The position numbers were made by a program, and so were the translations under genes. The notes under the pieces are model-generated. The model searched no databases, was not told the origin of the DNA, and saw nothing but the letters and a program-made list of their open reading frames with translations. A DNA stretch of 64,000 bases from Salminus brasiliensis (taxonomy: Eukaryota; Chordata; Actinopteri; Characiformes; Bryconidae), in NCBI RefSeq assembly GCF_030463535.1, contig NC_132896.1, forward strand, positions 24,037,709-24,101,708. Reading direction: 5' to 3'. Below, in pieces: positions 62,821 to 64,000 of the stretch (its first letter is position 1; every line of letters starts with the position of its first letter).

Positions 62821-63688
62821 CTGCAACACATGCAGTTCCACTGAATAAGAGAATAAGAGAAAATGTTATTTTGGGCTTCTTCACTGTTTGACGATGCCAT
62901 TGTGTGTTATGTGCTTTGGACTTGATAGGGCATGTACCTTATCTAATTATTTTCATTCTACATTTCCATATGTGTGTGGAATGCCATAAATACAACAGTT
63001 ATCAGATATATACACATATCAGGGGTATATATCTTTTTGGAGGGAAAATTGACCACTTTCACTTTGATAAAATTAATAATTTACATGAATCAACTAACCA
63101 AGTCAATAGGTTAATCGATAGAAAAATAGTCGTTGGTGGCAGCCCTATAAAGAACCACCAATAATGCTTGTTTATTAATAACATGTTGCAAACTCAATCA
63201 ACAGCATGCACAGACTTATCAAACCAAAGTCTTCTTAGTAGTGGATGTAAACTAAACATTGGAGTTCATTTATTTTATTATTTGTATATTTTATATATAA
63301 TTAACAATATTTACAGTGTAAATGTTTTAATTAGGGATAAATGTCTTATCTGCTCAGTAAGCGTTTAACACTCCTATTAGAATAAACACAAATAACATTC
63401 ACTCAAAACGTAATGGTTTTATGTTTGTCTTTGTGTTCATTAAACATTCCCAATGCTGTCCTTAAGAGAGTGTAGTATTATTTAGATTTGTCTTTCTAGA
63501 CTGGGGAAATTTTATATATTTAAATATTTTAAATCAAGTGAACTGGTGATGGAATTGTGGTGATGGGCAGGAGAAACCATGCTTTGTTCTTCAAACTACC
63601 TCAATGGGTCCTAACTTTCTTCTTCTTGTTGTTTTGCATGAAAAACACACAGAGATAAATAGTTGTGCTTTGGTGTCCTTTGCATAGT

Positions 63689-63715
63689 ATTATTATTATT
63701 ATTATTATTATTATT
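63689..63715 (+). repeat. ATT microsatellite
   Basis: About 9 units. Confidence 0.9.
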
Positions 63716-64000
63716 TAATAACAGGCTTAATATGTATGTACTATATCCAGGTATCAACATTAGACTCTCTGTGCTGAGAAGAAAACTGACAACCAGTAAC
63801 AGTGCACTCTTACGTACAGTATTTTTAAACTAGAATTTTGTTTAAGTTCAATACAGAATACATACACAGGCAGTGTATTCAGTATTCAGCAATTTCTACT
63901 TTTTTTTAATATATACTCTGCTAAACCCTGCGCGTGTCTTGGTGTACTATCCAGAAGCTTAAGTATGTACTTGAGAGCACATATTCAGCTTATGGGAAGC

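Larger units (their letters stand above)
56351..64000. other. region upstream of agtr2
   Basis: AT-rich intergenic DNA with the LINE fragment (61.6-62.3 kb), the MITE (62.5-62.8 kb) and an ATT microsatellite. The longest open frame (57354-57728, minus) shows no known domain. No gene is supported. Confidence 0.65.

Overview
The window comes from a ray-finned fish, most likely a teleost. The grounds are compact vertebrate-type genes with GT-AG introns, many Tc1-like DNA transposons in all stages of decay, tRNA-derived SINEs, L2-type LINE 3' tails, palindromic MITEs and AC/TA/ATT microsatellites. The repeat spectrum resembles otophysan fishes (characins or catfishes), but that is only an impression. 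Three protein-coding genes are supported. All three have human counterparts on the X chromosome: TENM1 and SH2D1A at Xq25 and AGTR2 at Xq23.

1..38337, plus strand: the 3' half of tenm1 (teneurin-1). Ten exons, the last with the stop codon, join in frame across GT-AG introns and encode about 1415 residues: the end of the NHL beta-propeller, the YD/RHS barrel with its RHS core, the linker, the ABD-like and Tox-GHH-like C-terminal domains and the TCAP-1 peptide. The gene's 5' half lies outside the window. The first 12.8 kb and the 11.5-kb intron 12954..24506 are dense in transposon relics and contain one apparently intact Tc1-like transposon (19010..20604) with a 340-codon transposase.

43092..47195, minus strand: a three-exon gene for the SLAM-associated adaptor SAP (sh2d1a). 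No single long ORF reveals it. Exons 1 and 2 have lengths of 137 and 64 nt, as I recall for the human gene, and the Fyn-binding arginine equivalent to R78 is kept. It is convergent with tenm1, as in mammals.

54257..56320, minus strand: agtr2 (angiotensin II receptor type 2). It has one 359-codon coding exon and a plausible TATA-driven non-coding first exon about 1 kb upstream.

47.2..54.2 kb and 56.4..64 kb are intergenic and hold transposon relics, microsatellites, LINE tails and a few non-repetitive stretches that may be conserved regulatory elements. I found no RNA genes, CRISPR arrays or viral genes. The three genes need not act together: teneurin-1 is a neuronal adhesion receptor, SAP is a lymphocyte signalling adaptor and AT2 is a peptide-hormone GPCR. 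What links them is conserved synteny.
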